A stretch of 64,000 nt of DNA from Symbiodinium natans (taxonomy: Eukaryota; Sar; Dinophyceae; Suessiales; Symbiodiniaceae). Each line of letters starts with the position of its first letter. The stretch's first letter is position 1. Both the position numbers and the translations under genes were made by a program. Shown piece after piece: positions 1-10,230 of the stretch. The DNA lies in NCBI GenBank assembly GCA_905221605.1, contig CAJNDS010002634.1:376501-440500 (forward strand), in the 5' to 3' direction. The notes beneath the pieces are model-generated. The model saw only the letters and a program-made list of their open reading frames with translations, was not told where the DNA came from and did no database searches.

Positions 1-2355
1 CCCGGCCTGGAAGGCGAATCATGAGACCGACACTCTTCGGGCCAACTCGCCTCTGGGCCTTCTCAGGGGTTTATAAATAGGGTTCAGGATGAATATGGGG
101 TTTAGGGTTTAGGGTTTAGGGTTTAGGGTTCGGGATATAAGGTCTTGCCCAGCTGACTTCAGGAGTCTGGGTTCAAAAAAGGGTTTAGCCAGTAGGCTTG
201 TCATCAAGTCCGGTTCAAAAGGGAGTAAAAGGATCGAGGGTTTTGGGAGAGAGTCCTGGAGCAAAAGGGTTTAGAGTCTAGGGGTTACGCGAAAACCTCT
301 CAGCAAGTAGAAGCCGACATTAGGCAGCCCCACATAAACCCTAAACCCTCATTTTGAGGGGGCTCCCTTGTGGCTTCAAGCTGGGGCAGGGCAGGGGGCG
401 GGGGGGCTTCTGAAAGTAGGCGCCAACTTTGGATAGCCTCAGAAAAAAACCGTTCAGGCTGTAGGGTTTAGGCGGAAAGGGTTTTGGGTTTAGGGGGGTG
501 AGGCCTGGATGCAAAAAAAGGTTTGGGGTTTAGGGTATACACAAATTTTGCGGCTGGTTGGTTTACTCGCGGCTTCAGGGCCTTGTTGGACCTTGGGAAA
601 GTTCAGACAAGGGGTGCCTCCAGCGGGCTCGTGGCCTTGGGGGCATGGAGCGGCACAAAGGTCCTTCAAGCGGATGTCTGTGTTCCAAGATCACGGAAGC
701 CCCTGCTGACCCAGCTAGCCCGCGTGCACCGAGGATTTCGGGACTCTACGAGGCCCGCGTGGAGCATGATTCAGATGTTGCATCAGGTTGGCCGGCTTTC
801 GAGGTCCCTAACTCTTTGCTTTTGACCAGAAGAACCGCCCAAATTCCTGGTGCCAAAGTGCTGTGGCCAGAGATGGCCAAGACTTCTGCTTGAAAATGGA
901 CTCCCTTCAAAGTGGGTCAACGACACCAGATGAAGGTACCTAATCCACAGTTTAACGGGGACAACGCTGAGCAAAAAAACTAAACCCCAAAAACCCTAAA
1001 TCCCAAAACCAAAAAACCCTAAACCCCTGTGTCATTCAAAGCTCGCAGGCTCGGATCGCAGCCTTGGCCCTTTGTGGCGCTTTACTGTAACCTTAGATCC
1101 TTAGTCTTTTTGGGTTTATTGGGTTTCCCAATAAGGCAGCTAAAAACTCAATTTTTAGCTACGCTACTAAGTGCAACCCAGGGCCGAGCTCTGAAGTACG
1201 CACTCTGCAATCCACAGCCTGCCTAGACTCAACGAGCCGAAGGGTCGGCACAGAAATTCCCTAAGGGGGTTAGGGTTTAGGGTTACTGAATCCGAAACCC
1301 TACACCCTCCACCCATGGCATGGCATCAAGCAACGAGGACCTATGGCATACCGAAGCTCTGCCTGCCTCGTGCAAGTCCCTAAACCCTAAACCCTAGACC
1401 CTAAACCCTAAACCCTAAACCCTAATGAGAGTAGGCCCGGCGCAAGAATGCGCAGCTCACGCGGTATCGGATCCAGCACCTTGTCGGCTCCAAGGGCACT
1501 TTCTTCTGCATTTCGGGCGCGCCCGTTTCACGTTAAAGTAGTTGGCAGTTAAGTTTTGAGCTTTCGGGTATGCGGGCATAAGTTCCAGGCTCAAAGGACT
1601 CAGGCTTCAGGTTCTTCATGCCTCGTTTTCTGCACGCCTGGTTTCAAGCCTGCACATGGCAACGCAGACGCTTCTCTCTGTCGCCCCAACCAAACCTGTT
1701 GGGTTCCTGGCGCCGACTTGTTTCGCACTTCTTTTTGTTATCGTTTGTTCTCTCTCTCTCTCTCTCTGTCTCTCTCTGTCTCTCTGTCTCTCTCTCTCTC
1801 TCTGTCTCTCTCTCTCTCTCTGAGTACATTAATATATATATATACACATACTTAGCTTTTATTTATTTATTTATTTATTTATGTATAGAGATCTGCTATA
1901 ACGAAGGCGGGATGCTGAGAGGATGTCGGGGGTGGCCTTAGCACGCGAGATGTGTATGCCTGAGTCCGGAACCCGAATTCGCGATAAACCCGAGTCTCAT
2001 AGAACTTTGTAAGCAGGTTAGGGTTTAGGGTTTAGGGTGTGGGGTTTAGGGTTTAGAAGTAAGGTTGCTGCGGCCCTAGACTGGAGTACTCCTGCTTGTA
2101 TCAACTGCCGTAGAACCCACGTACTCTTTCTGAGCCTTCTGAGTAACACTGCAGAGAACTGAGGCAAAGAAGGAAGCCCTACACCCCAAAACGAGAAACC
2201 ATAAAGGTCAGCAGTTGAAAACAACACTTGTTATTGTTTCGTAGCGTAGGGAATAGGTGTATAAGGGAAACTTGATTCGGTAGCCCCTTAGGAATGTTCT
2301 AAATTTTCCCTGACTGGGTGTTTAAGAATATTTTCCGATGATTTCAAGGGCCATC
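1..2355. other. Telomere-repeat-rich non-coding stretch
   Basis: The stretch holds short blocks of TTTAGGG (about 102-130 and 2018-2056) and CCCTAAA (about 1380-1424), mixed with unique sequence. A CT microsatellite lies at about 1749-1822, followed by TA and TTTA runs. Open frames around 523-893 and 1556-1941 look like chance: three frames are open in the same place and none has a recognisable motif. No gene is called. Confidence 0.6.
1749..1822. repeat. CT microsatellite
   Basis: The run is an imperfect (CT)n tract broken by occasional GT steps. It is followed by a short TA run and by TTTA repeats to about 1880. The serine/leucine-rich open frames across it are products of the repeat. Confidence 0.9.
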
Positions 2356-2470
2356 CTTTGGACGTTCCCCCCATGTACTAACAGCCCTTAATAGGGATTA
2401 TCATACCCCGCCGCCCTCCTCTCATCCCTATTATATAAGGAGCTGTTAGCATAAGGGAGAACATCCCAAG
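2356..2470. mobile_element. Hairpin element, CTTGGGATG family, with 7-bp target duplication
   Basis: This non-coding inverted-repeat element starts CTTTGGACGTTCCCC and ends GGGAGAACATCCCAAG. Inside are the complementary tracts TACTAACAGCCCTTA and AAGGAGCTGTTAGCATAAG. The bases GGCCATC directly precede it (2349-2355) and directly follow it (2471-2477), which fits a target-site duplication. It belongs with the copies near 11.78, 23.99, 42.49, 45.54 and 56.26 kb. No coding capacity is visible, so it would depend on an enzyme made elsewhere. Whether it acts as an intron here cannot be judged. Confidence 0.7.
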
Positions 2471-2477
2471 GGCCATC

Positions 2478-4048
2478 CTAGCTGAAGAGCCTGTGAAAAA
2501 GCACTGAAAAAGCCCTCAACAGCTCCAAAAGCCCTGAAAAGGCCTTAGCAGCCCATAAAAGGCCCTTCAGGGTTTAGGGTTTAGGGTTCCTCAAGGGCCC
2601 ATCCTAGATGAGAAGGGCGATGATTCAGGGTTTAGGGTTTAGGGTTTAGGATTTAGGGTTTAGGGTTTAGGGTTTAGGGTTTAGGGTTTAGGGAAAGAGC
2701 CCTTCGAAGCCCTCAAGGGCCCATCAAGATGAGAAGGGCGATGATTCCAGCTGTGCTTCAGCCGAGGCAGGCCTTGAATGTGAAGCTGGTGTCGGCGCCT
2801 CCGACTTTTGAGCTTACTGGCCCCTGGAACCCTAAGCCCTAAACCCTAAACCCTAAGCCCTAAGCCCTAAGCCCTAAACCCTAACCCCTAAACCCTAAAC
2901 CCTAAACCCTAAACCCTAAACCCCTAGGGATGGTTAAGATTTCAGGGCTCAGGGACGCCCCGGATCTTCGACCGGATCCCCTCCCGGTTTTAGGTTTCGG
3001 GTTCAGGGTGTAGGGTTTAGGGTTTCGGGTTTCGGGCAATAAACGCCTTTCGGAGGACCACTCATAAGAACAATCCCCACCTCTGCAGGGTTCTGCATAT
3101 TGTGGGTGTTTTTTGGTTTCCTGTTAGAATGCGGAGCCCGCGCTGCACCCCAAACCCCGAACCTCTTCAGGGTAGCCAGGACGGCACCATGAGTTAGAGA
3201 AGACCCCACAGATCAGGTACTGGAGCGGGCCCGGCAAGCCTTCCGGACACACACTCGCATCAAGGACAGCTCTTGGTTTGAGTCAGGTTTTCGGGCTGAG
3301 GGCTGTAGAGATTCTGTGTGTTGGCCGGGTCTAGGATGACTACTATTTATGGATTTACTTATTTGTTTTATTAGTACCTCCTTTTTTTGACCGGGGGGGG
3401 GGGGGTTCGGTTGTAAGCAGCATCTTAGCCCTAAACATAAGGCCCCACAAGCCCGAGATTTTTCAATCGACCCCCATGCCCATTAAGCCTACTCAGTCCT
3501 GGGATATTCTAGGGTTGGGGGCACTTCAGAACCCTAACGCACAGCAGTGTCACAGTGTCACAGGAGCTCATAGACTCAGGCAACAAGGCGCAGATGGAGG
3601 CTGCCAGGGAGGATTGGGGGGTGAGGTGCAGTAGGCCGGCGAGGACTACACACGTTCCTCTTTGTGCGTTGTGCGTTGAAGGGTTCTTGCGGTTGAGTGG
3701 AATTGTTGGGGGCGACTTCTGCGTCTTTGTAAATCCTTCCCTAAACCTGAAACAGTTGACGGACCCTAGACCCGAATAACACCCCCAAACCCTCTATCCT
3801 CCGAGCCGCCGCCGTCCCGGGAGGTCGTGGTTGGCGAGTTGCTTCGAGCCGCTGGTCTGACGATCTTTCCCCCAAACCCCCTGGGGTTGAGAGTTCTCGG
3901 TTTTAGTCTAGGTAACCCTTTGTAAGGGTGTAGGGTTCAGGGTTACCTCCTCTGGCGACAAGTGTTTGGGTAACCTTCAAATCCTCTTCCGCACTCGGTC
4001 CGAGGATTCTTCTGCAAGATTTGTCACGCCTTTTGTCTAGGTTGGCAA
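2478..4048. other. Intergenic/intronic stretch with CCCTAAA arrays and a possible short exon
   Basis: A mixed CCCTAAA/CCCTAAG array lies at 2829-2925. A possible short exon sits near 3563-3616, after a CACAG acceptor, with residues ELIDSGNKAQMEAAREDW and then a GGGGTGAG donor. It looks amphipathic and acidic but is too short to identify. Nothing else is recognised. Confidence 0.4.
2624..2693 (+). repeat. TTTAGGG array
   Basis: About ten nearly perfect copies of the plant/dinoflagellate-type telomere heptamer are present. They lie between two copies of a short unique motif, GATGAGAAGGGCGATGATTC (near 2606 and 2731), so the array lies between a small local duplication. It is interstitial, not at a chromosome end. 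Confidence 0.9.
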
Positions 4049-4211
4049 ACCAGGATGGGCTGTGAGGCCTCATTGTCCCCATAATCTACCCTATACAGGG
4101 CCTTCTCAAGGGCGTTATACCAGGATGGGGCTATTCCGCCCTATAGCCCCTGTAAACGGCCCTTTATAGTGTTGATTGTGCGGATTGTAGGGCATAATAG
4201 CCCATCCTGGT
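4049..4211. mobile_element. Hairpin element with ACCAGGATGGGCT ends
   Basis: Thirteen-base terminal inverted repeats, ACCAGGATGGGCT on the left and its complement AGCCCATCCTGGT on the right, enclose about 135 bp of GC-rich, internally complementary sequence. There is no open frame. The size and structure fit a MITE-like element. No clear target duplication was found. Confidence 0.6.
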
Positions 4212-4454
4212 CGGGTCTAATCGCACCTCCCAAAAAATGACTTCTTACGATCAGTTTTGGGTCCTAAAGCCCAACCGAGGAGATGGAAGTGGCTGTGACA
4301 ACTGCAGCGGCCCCGGAGTTCGGGTGTGGGGTTTTGGGTTTAGGTTTAGGGTTAGGGTCAGCCGGATTTGGGAATTTTGCCCTAAACCCTATGCCAAGCC
4401 CTACACTGCTTTAAAGTTAGGGCGTTGGATTTTGGGAGGGGGTCACCGACCAGC

Positions 4455-4631
4455 GCTCTAAATCCTAAACCCTAAACCGACCCTAAACCCCAAACCCTAT
4501 ACCCTCTACCATATAAACCCTCAAGCCTCAACCCTCAACCCTAAACCCTAAACCCTCAACCCTAAACCCTCAACCCTCAAGCCTCAACCCTAAACCCTAA
4601 ACCCTAAACCCTAAACCCTAAACCCTAAACC

Positions 4632-4719
<88 letters not shown>

Positions 4720-4735
4720 ACCCTTGCCTGCCTTG
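4455..4735. repeat. CCCTAAA array grading into a CCCTCAA variant array
   Basis: The left part is CCCTAAA. From about 4624 to 4723 it becomes a homogeneous run of roughly fourteen CCCTCAA units. Local homogeneity of one variant suggests recent slippage or gene conversion in place, not decay of a once-terminal telomere. Confidence 0.9.
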
Positions 4736-4800
4736 TGCGAGTGGGAGAGCCGAAACCCTCAACCCTAACCCTAAACCCTATAAGCACCCCTGCGTCAGAG

Positions 4801-5684
4801 GCCGCGGAGTTGGAGGAGGCCAAGGCGCGACACAGCAAGGAGGCGGAAGGGTTCTGGGTTTGGGGTTTAGGGTTTAGGGTTTGGGGTTTAGGGTTCAGGG
4901 TTTAGGGTTAGGGTTTAGGGTTTAGGGCTTAGGGTTCAGGGTTTAAGGTTTGGGGTTTAATAATTTAAGGATAGTAGTTCTTTGCAGAACTTCGGAGACC
5001 CCTTGACGGGCGGTTGAAGTTCACGGTTCGGATTCCCGGAAGGTGGTCGAGGTGTGCGTCGGACTGATTGGGGGGTGGGCTGCGTTGTAGCAGGTCTGCA
5101 AGGCTGCGTCTAGGAGGAAAGATGAGGACCATTACGAGTGTGTGCGCAGACAAGGATCAAGCATAAACCCTGAACCCTAAACCCTTAACCCTAAACCCTA
5201 AGCCTCAAAACTGGCCTCCTCCAGTGCGCAAGGTTCACGATGTCACCGCGAAGCTCAGGCAGCACGAGGAGGTGGTCACGCCGGAAACAGGTGTGCCGCC
5301 CTCTTCCAGACCTCGTTTGGGGGTTTAGGGTTTAGGGTTTAGGGTTTAGGGGGGGGGTGGCGGAGAGTAGCCGCCAGCCTGAAATTTAAAGTAGCACCTT
5401 TGCCCTGAAACTAGATGGCCTGCACCGCCTGTCCCCCCCAACCACAATCATTAGCCGTTCCCCACCCTGGTGTCCAGCACGTGGTACTGCGCAAAGTGTG
5501 CGACACTGTTGCGCGTTGCACAAGCCCCTCGACCCTAAAGCCTAAACCCTAAACCCTAAACCCTAAACCCTAAACCCCAACCCTTCAACGGGAGACCCTC
5601 AGAGGGTCTCGGGGGGCCGCTGGCCGCTTGCGGCAGGCAAGCTCCGCGAGGAGCTCATCGCAGCGCTTCGGGAAGAGGCGCTGT
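4801..5684 (+). CDS. Three short exons of a coiled-coil protein (partial, hypothetical)
   Basis: Three short frames with acidic/basic heptad-like residues are separated by telomere-type repeats. The first (4801-4850) reads AAELEEAKARHSKEAE and is followed by GT. The second (5233-5290) reads VHDVTAKLRQHEEVVTPET, between AAG and a GTGTGC donor. The third (about 5637-5684) contains KLREELIAALREEAL, between GCAG and GTTTGGGG. The amino acids look selected, being helical and rich in E, K, R and A. The introns between them are almost pure telomere repeat. Neither the start nor the end of the gene was found, and joining the three into one gene is an inference. Function unknown. Confidence 0.35.
4855..4955 (+). 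repeat. TTTAGGG array inside a probable intron
   Basis: This is a run of TTTAGGG with TTTGGGG and TTCAGGG variants directly after a short coiled-coil exon. The repeat itself supplies GT and AG dinucleotides. Confidence 0.8.
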
Positions 5685-5689
5685 TGGGG

Positions 5690-5825
5690 TTTGGGGTTTA
5701 GGGTTTAGAGTTTAGGGTTTAGGGTTTGGGGTTTAGGGTTTAGGGTTTAGAGTTTAGGGTTTTGGGGTTTGGGGTTTAGCGTTTCGGGTTTGGGGTTTGG
5801 GGTTTGGGGTTATGGGGTTTAGGGC
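5690..5825 (+). repeat. TTTAGGG/TTTGGGG array
   Basis: Mixed telomere-type heptamers follow a short coiled-coil exon. The nearby right flank (5826-6020) is unique GC-rich sequence in which no gene is recognised. Confidence 0.85.
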
Positions 5826-6021
5826 GTGGGTTGAGGCATCCAGCAGTGCACGAACGCACAAAGGGAACAACGCCGACGCGATACCGGTATTCAGTACTTA
5901 AAGCCGCATGAGCTGCGACGATCTTCCGCCCATGGCTATGTCAAGTGCAGGGTGCCCTATAAGATCCCATGCTCGAGACAATGGAGATGGAACCTGCATA
6001 CCCTGAGTTCCCTGAAGCCCT

Positions 6022-6147
6022 ACAAGGAGGGGCCCCCTAGTTACTCGTATAAGTAGCTATAAGAACCCAAAATTGGGTTATAAGGATCCTAAAGTCGGTT
6101 ATAAGTCCCTTCACTACAGTTAGTATAGTAAGGGGGCCCCTCCTTGT
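6022..6147. mobile_element. Hairpin element with ACAAGGAGGGGCCCCCT ends
   Basis: Near-perfect terminal inverted repeats of about 17 bp (ACAAGGAGGGGCCCCCT and AGGGGGCCCCTCCTTGT) enclose AT-richer sequence. That interior has three GGTTATAAG/AACCCAAAATT-like steps, themselves complementary. No coding frame. MITE-like. Confidence 0.65.
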
Positions 6148-7864
6148 ATCAGCCCTACACCCACTACCCTAGAACCGCATGAGCCCTATGAGCCCCAAGT
6201 CCCTGAACCCTTGAACCCTGGACAAACCCTGTTAAGCCTCAGCCAGTCCCTAAACCCTAAACCCGAAACCCCAAACCCCAAACCCTAAACCCTAAACACT
6301 AAGACCCTAAACCCTCAGCCTCTCCCGGCACACCCCCCCCCCCCCCCCCCGGTGCAGGAGTTCTGTATGGCCCGCCTCGCCGTGCTGCGGAAGTCCCAAG
6401 CGCAGGACAGCCTTTCAGCACAACCCTGAGTTGGGGGGTTGGGGATTTGATTTGGGGATAAGGTAAGGCCTTAAAGGCGCTCAGTTGGGGGTTAGGAGCG
6501 GAGGCGGGGGGATTTGTGGTTTGAGGTTTCAAAAGCCCTGACAAGCCTTAGAAAGCTGAATTGAGGGGGGTGTCCGAAAATGTTCCACACATAGGGGTTC
6601 CTGTTCCAACAATGTTCCAACGGAAGGCTGACATGTTCAAGGGATGTGCCCTCTCAGGGGTCTTTGCAAATTTGTAGGTTCCTTCCACGAGCCCAGCAAC
6701 TTGTATAGTCTTTTTGTATTGCGCCCGATGCTAGCCAAGTCACTTGTGTTTGTGTTGCCCCAGCTCGCCAAACCTCAAAGACCTCGTAAGCCCTGAACCC
6801 GAAAGGCCCTATAAACCCTTTAATAACCTTCAAACCCTATAAACCCTAAACCCTAAACCCAAACCGTCCCTGCGGAGTGGATGTCTGAGTGGTGTGTGCG
6901 GCTGGCAAAAAAACCCAAAACTTTAACCCTAAACCGTCAGCTTGTCGGGTGGCAAGAGCCCTAACCCTATATACCCTAAACCCAGAAGCAGTCGCCAGGA
7001 CGTGAAGTTCCTTGCGAGCTTGCGTACCTGGGCGAGCTCTCTCGAGACAGTCTGAGAGGGTTTGGGATTTACAAGCTTTGTCGGGTTTGGGGCATTTGGG
7101 GTTTGGGGTTTGGGGTTTGGGGTTTGGGGCATTTAGGGTTCAGGGTTTAGGCCCCGTGACGCTGAGTCCGCGGGGAGAACGAAAGAGAGAGAGGGAGAGA
7201 GAATCTCTGATCGTAGCATCCCGAAGCCTGTAGTCTTTGCAGATCTTATGTCTCACTTCATGTACACATGAACATAATGTATACAGCCTTTCTGTATGGT
7301 TCTTGTGATTCTGAGGGTCTGGGACCCGGAAGTCCTCTGAACTTTCCGTAAATTTACGCCGTCAATTCAAGCGAAGAAGGGCGCCCCTTGTACTCCTAGG
7401 TTTCGAACAGTGTTCCCTGCGAGCGGTTCCCGCCATCCTCCCCCCTTTCCTGCTGGTTGTGCTTTCCAAGATCATCCCAGGCAAAGCCATCGGATGATCG
7501 GATGAGTTGTGCAAGCGCCACAGCCCTTTTGAACATGTCAAGGTGGGGCCGGGGGGGGGGGGGGTTGGGTTTTTGCTCATTGCCTTGAACTCCAATCCCA
7601 ACATGCTCGTGAGGTCTGGACGTCCAGCGTTTGGGGGGGTGGAACACACCTGTTGATGTGCCTGGCCTGGCCCTGTTAGGCTCGGCCAGCAAGATGGGCA
7701 AGCCTCCTGAGAACTGTTCCTTTTTCGAAGCTACCCCGGATGTCAGGTTTTGTGCTCACCCTCTCTTCCATAGAAGACAGGGTTTAGGGTTCAGGGTGTC
7801 TGGACCTGCGTCGGTGACGAGCAGCAAAGCTGCTGGAACATCCTGACATCCTGAGGGAGAGCTC
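6148..7864. other. Non-coding stretch with scattered telomere-type units
   Basis: The stretch contains CCCTAAA and TTTGGGG blocks (6248-6310, 6838-6865, 7083-7150), poly-C (6336-6350) and poly-G (7551-7564). The open frames are overlapping on both strands, without motifs. A short piece near 6868-6905 resembles one near 13990-14030 (CCCTGCGGAGYGG-like), so a small repeated segment is present. No gene is called. Confidence 0.45.
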
Positions 7865-8508
7865 ATGGCGCTCTTGAAAAGACAGGCGCGCAGATTTTGT
7901 GACCCTTGCGACTTGTGCGGCCCGGCCTACCGAGTTTGCTCGCAGTGCCGGGTGCGCGGTAGACTTATGCCAGTTCGTGGATATTTTGCTGGTAGAGAAG
8001 CGCAGCTGCGACCGGGATCAGACATTCTGGAGCAGCAGCCTCTTTTCTTATTGGCAGGAGCCTTCGCATCCATCATTCAGCTTGTGTCGGGTGTTCTTCG
8101 ACACTCGCGGATCCTGGTCGCAACTGTGGCATCGCCAAGTTGTCATGAATTTTGGCCCAAGAAGGCATGCAGTCTCTGCAAGAGCTGGCTCATCCTACCA
8201 GGAGTACTTTTGGCCAGCGTGCACGCAGGCGACACAACGCTTCCCAACTTGAGAATCTCTCGTACTCTGCACTTGTGGCTTCGGAAGAAGTGCTGCGCAA
8301 CATGGCGGCTCTGTTGTCAGACTCTCTTCGTGTTTTCGATGGGGACGCTGATGTTCAGAGCAATTCGGCTCAGGCTTTTCCTGCAAATTCCGGTAGTCTT
8401 AACTGCAAGCTACACCCAAAGCCTTCAACTGAGAACCACTTAAAGAACCCGCTCCAACCCGAGTCTTGTCGAGAAAGTAGCCTGATCTCCATGCTATCGC
8501 GCAGATAA
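7865..8508 (+). other. Open region of unclear coding status
   Basis: All three forward frames stay open in part: 7865-8443, 7899-8252 and 8152-8508. The region is free of telomere repeats and has balanced composition, which is unusual here. Frame 7865 begins with an ATG and has a Cys-rich start (CDPCDLCGPAYRVCSQC). Frame 8152 ends in a helix-like stretch (LENLSYSALVASEEVLRNM). One or more real exons may be present, but I could not choose a frame or find convincing splice sites. Confidence 0.25.
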
Positions 8509-8635
8509 TCCGAGAAGGTGAACCTGTGTGCCCACTAGGAAATGGGACAAATAGTGAGCCTCTCACCTGCGGTATGGCGCCACGGAGTGATGGAACCTCG
8601 GCAGCTCAACTAGGGGGAGCTCGACCAGCCAAAAT

Positions 8636-9820
8636 ATGACGTCCAGCACGTCGAGCACAATGACCACTTCGGCAACTTACACAACGTCCTCGCACACCTT
8701 CAGCACAAGCGCCACAAGTACGACCACCATCATTCCTGCCATCAGCAATGTGAATCGAGCTATCATGTGGGTTGTGCTGATCGTGTTTGCGATTCTTATT
8801 CTGGCATTTGCAATTGCATGCATGTGGATACAGTGCTGGCACTGCCCGCTGGCCCGCGTGGCTCCCAGACCTGAGAGCCTCCGAGAGCCTCGGCCCCCGA
8901 AGCCTCCGGTGGGCAGGAAGGGACTGCGCCCGCCCGCTCCTGCGTTTGCTCCGATGACCCCTTGCAACAGATCACCGGGTCCTCCGTTGGTCGTGCTCGT
9001 ACAATTCCAGGGTGCCCCACGAATCACCCCAAGGGTAACGCTGGTTCCGGCATCCTCACCCTGGCCGCAAGCGGCCACGCGGCACGAGTGCAGCGAGACG
9101 CAGCCATCGCACGCTAGGCTGCCATCACCCGAAGTCCCATTCCTGGCAAGCTTGCCCCAGTTTCGAACCAAGATCTGCGTGCCAGACTTGTGCCAGGACC
9201 CCGCTCCGCTGGAAAGAATACCCACTGCACCCCCTACACCACTTCCAGCACCTCCCAGCATCACCTGGCTGGAACCGCTGGCCCGAAAGTCACCACGGCC
9301 TTGGCTGCGAATCCAGGTGGTTTTGCACGCCACAAAGCCCCCCCAGCGGCCGGCTTCGCGCAGCCAGCCACGTCAAGAGCTCGTGCCAGGTTTGCCACCA
9401 GGCTGGCCTCCGGCAGATGCACCAGCACGGAGAGAGAGCGAGCCCCTTTCCAATCAGCCAGGCCCAGGCCCGGACGCCCTCAAGCCGCCACGGCAACTGC
9501 CACGATGGGGCATGCCGGACATGCTCTGCCACCGGAGCAGGGAACGCGAGGAACCGATCGAGTACCCAGCCAGCCCATGCTCAGGGAAGGAGCTGAGGCA
9601 TGTGCAGCTCAGTCCAGCCGTTCCTGTTTTGTTAAGGCTGGAGCCTGCCAGCAGACCTGCGGAGGATCCGCCTCCCCAGTCACTCCAACCTGCAGTCGCT
9701 GCGGAGAGACTCAGCGAGCCATGCGAGCCGCGTGTGCAGCTGATCCCGGTCTCGCACATGGTTCTCACGAACTTGAGGTTTCCTGCAGACCTGCCACTTC
9801 CACGGGATCCGCAACCCTAA
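8636..9820 (+). CDS. Single-span membrane protein with Ser/Thr-rich head and proline-rich tail (hypothetical)
   Basis: A 394-codon frame begins at an ATG. Residues 1-36 are almost all Ser, Thr and Ala, a likely O-glycosylated or disordered segment. Residues about 43-67 form one strong hydrophobic helix (IMWVVLIVFAILILAFAIAC), followed by CWHC. The remaining 320 residues are rich in Pro, Arg and Ser, with repeated PRPPxP-like steps, and look disordered. The helix without a cleavable signal and the basic tail suggest the tail is cytoplasmic. The frame stops at CCCTAA (9815-9820). The sequence continues in another frame to 10230 with similar composition, so a frameshift or missed intron is possible. 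No family was recognised. In favour of a real gene are its length, its lack of telomere repeats and the clear helix. Against it is GC-rich sequence in which several frames are open. Confidence 0.45.
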   Translation: MTSSTSSTMTTSATYTTSSHTFSTSATSTTTIIPAISNVNRAIMWVVLIVFAILILAFAIACMWIQCWHCPLARVAPRPESLREPRPPKPPVGRKGLRPPAPAFAPMTPCNRSPGPPLVVLVQFQGAPRITPRVTLVPASSPWPQAATRHECSETQPSHARLPSPEVPFLASLPQFRTKICVPDLCQDPAPLERIPTAPPTPLPAPPSITWLEPLARKSPRPWLRIQVVLHATKPPQRPASRSQPRQELVPGLPPGWPPADAPARRESEPLSNQPGPGPDALKPPRQLPRWGMPDMLCHRSREREEPIEYPASPCSGKELRHVQLSPAVPVLLRLEPASRPAEDPPPQSLQPAVAAERLSEPCEPRVQLIPVSHMVLTNLRFPADLPLPRDPQP

Positions 9821-9838
9821 CCGACCGCAGCCGAGGCC

Positions 9839-10230
9839 TTGGGCTCCGCCAGCACCTTTGCTGGCCAGTGCAATCAGCGCCGGAAAGCGAGCCCTCACAG
9901 TCTGAGCTCCCTGAAGTCCCTGAAGACCCCGAGCGCCCTCCCGACGAATTGCACTTGGAGCCGCTGCCCTTGCGTTCCCTGCTCACCTCCAGGTCAAGGC
10001 ATGGAATGCAGGGAATGGGGTCCACCAGAAGCAGCAAGAGCACACGGAGCACTGGCCGTCTGCGAGGCCACAACGCGACCCCTGCCTGGTCGCAAAGCCT
10101 CAGCACACGCCCGCAGGCCTCACCCTCCGAGTCACCGGGGCCAGGAAGCTACGACCCAGAGCAGCTCAGCTTCGACATGTACATGCCCTTCCCGAAGACG
10201 AGTGGGAGAGGCAGAAACCGAGGCGGCTGA
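9839..10230 (+). CDS. Possible 3' continuation of the proline-rich protein (different frame)
   Basis: Frame 1 is open here and ends FDMYMPFPKTSGRGRNRGG and a stop at 10230. It includes a Glu/Pro-rich run, SELPEVPEDPERPPDELHLE, that looks more protein-like than the other frames. It would follow the 8636-9820 frame after a shift near the CCCTAA at 9815. Whether an intron, a sequencing error or a pseudogene lesion lies there cannot be decided. Confidence 0.3.

Noticed and set aside
1-130. True chromosome end at the left edge
   Set aside because: Only a few heptamers are present, far from the edge, and similar blocks in both orientations occur all along the window. They are interstitial.
7865-8443. 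Zinc-finger gene beginning CDPCDLCGPAYRVCSQC
   Set aside because: The Cys pattern is short and the other two frames are also open. No splice or homology support, so it is reported only as an unclear open region.
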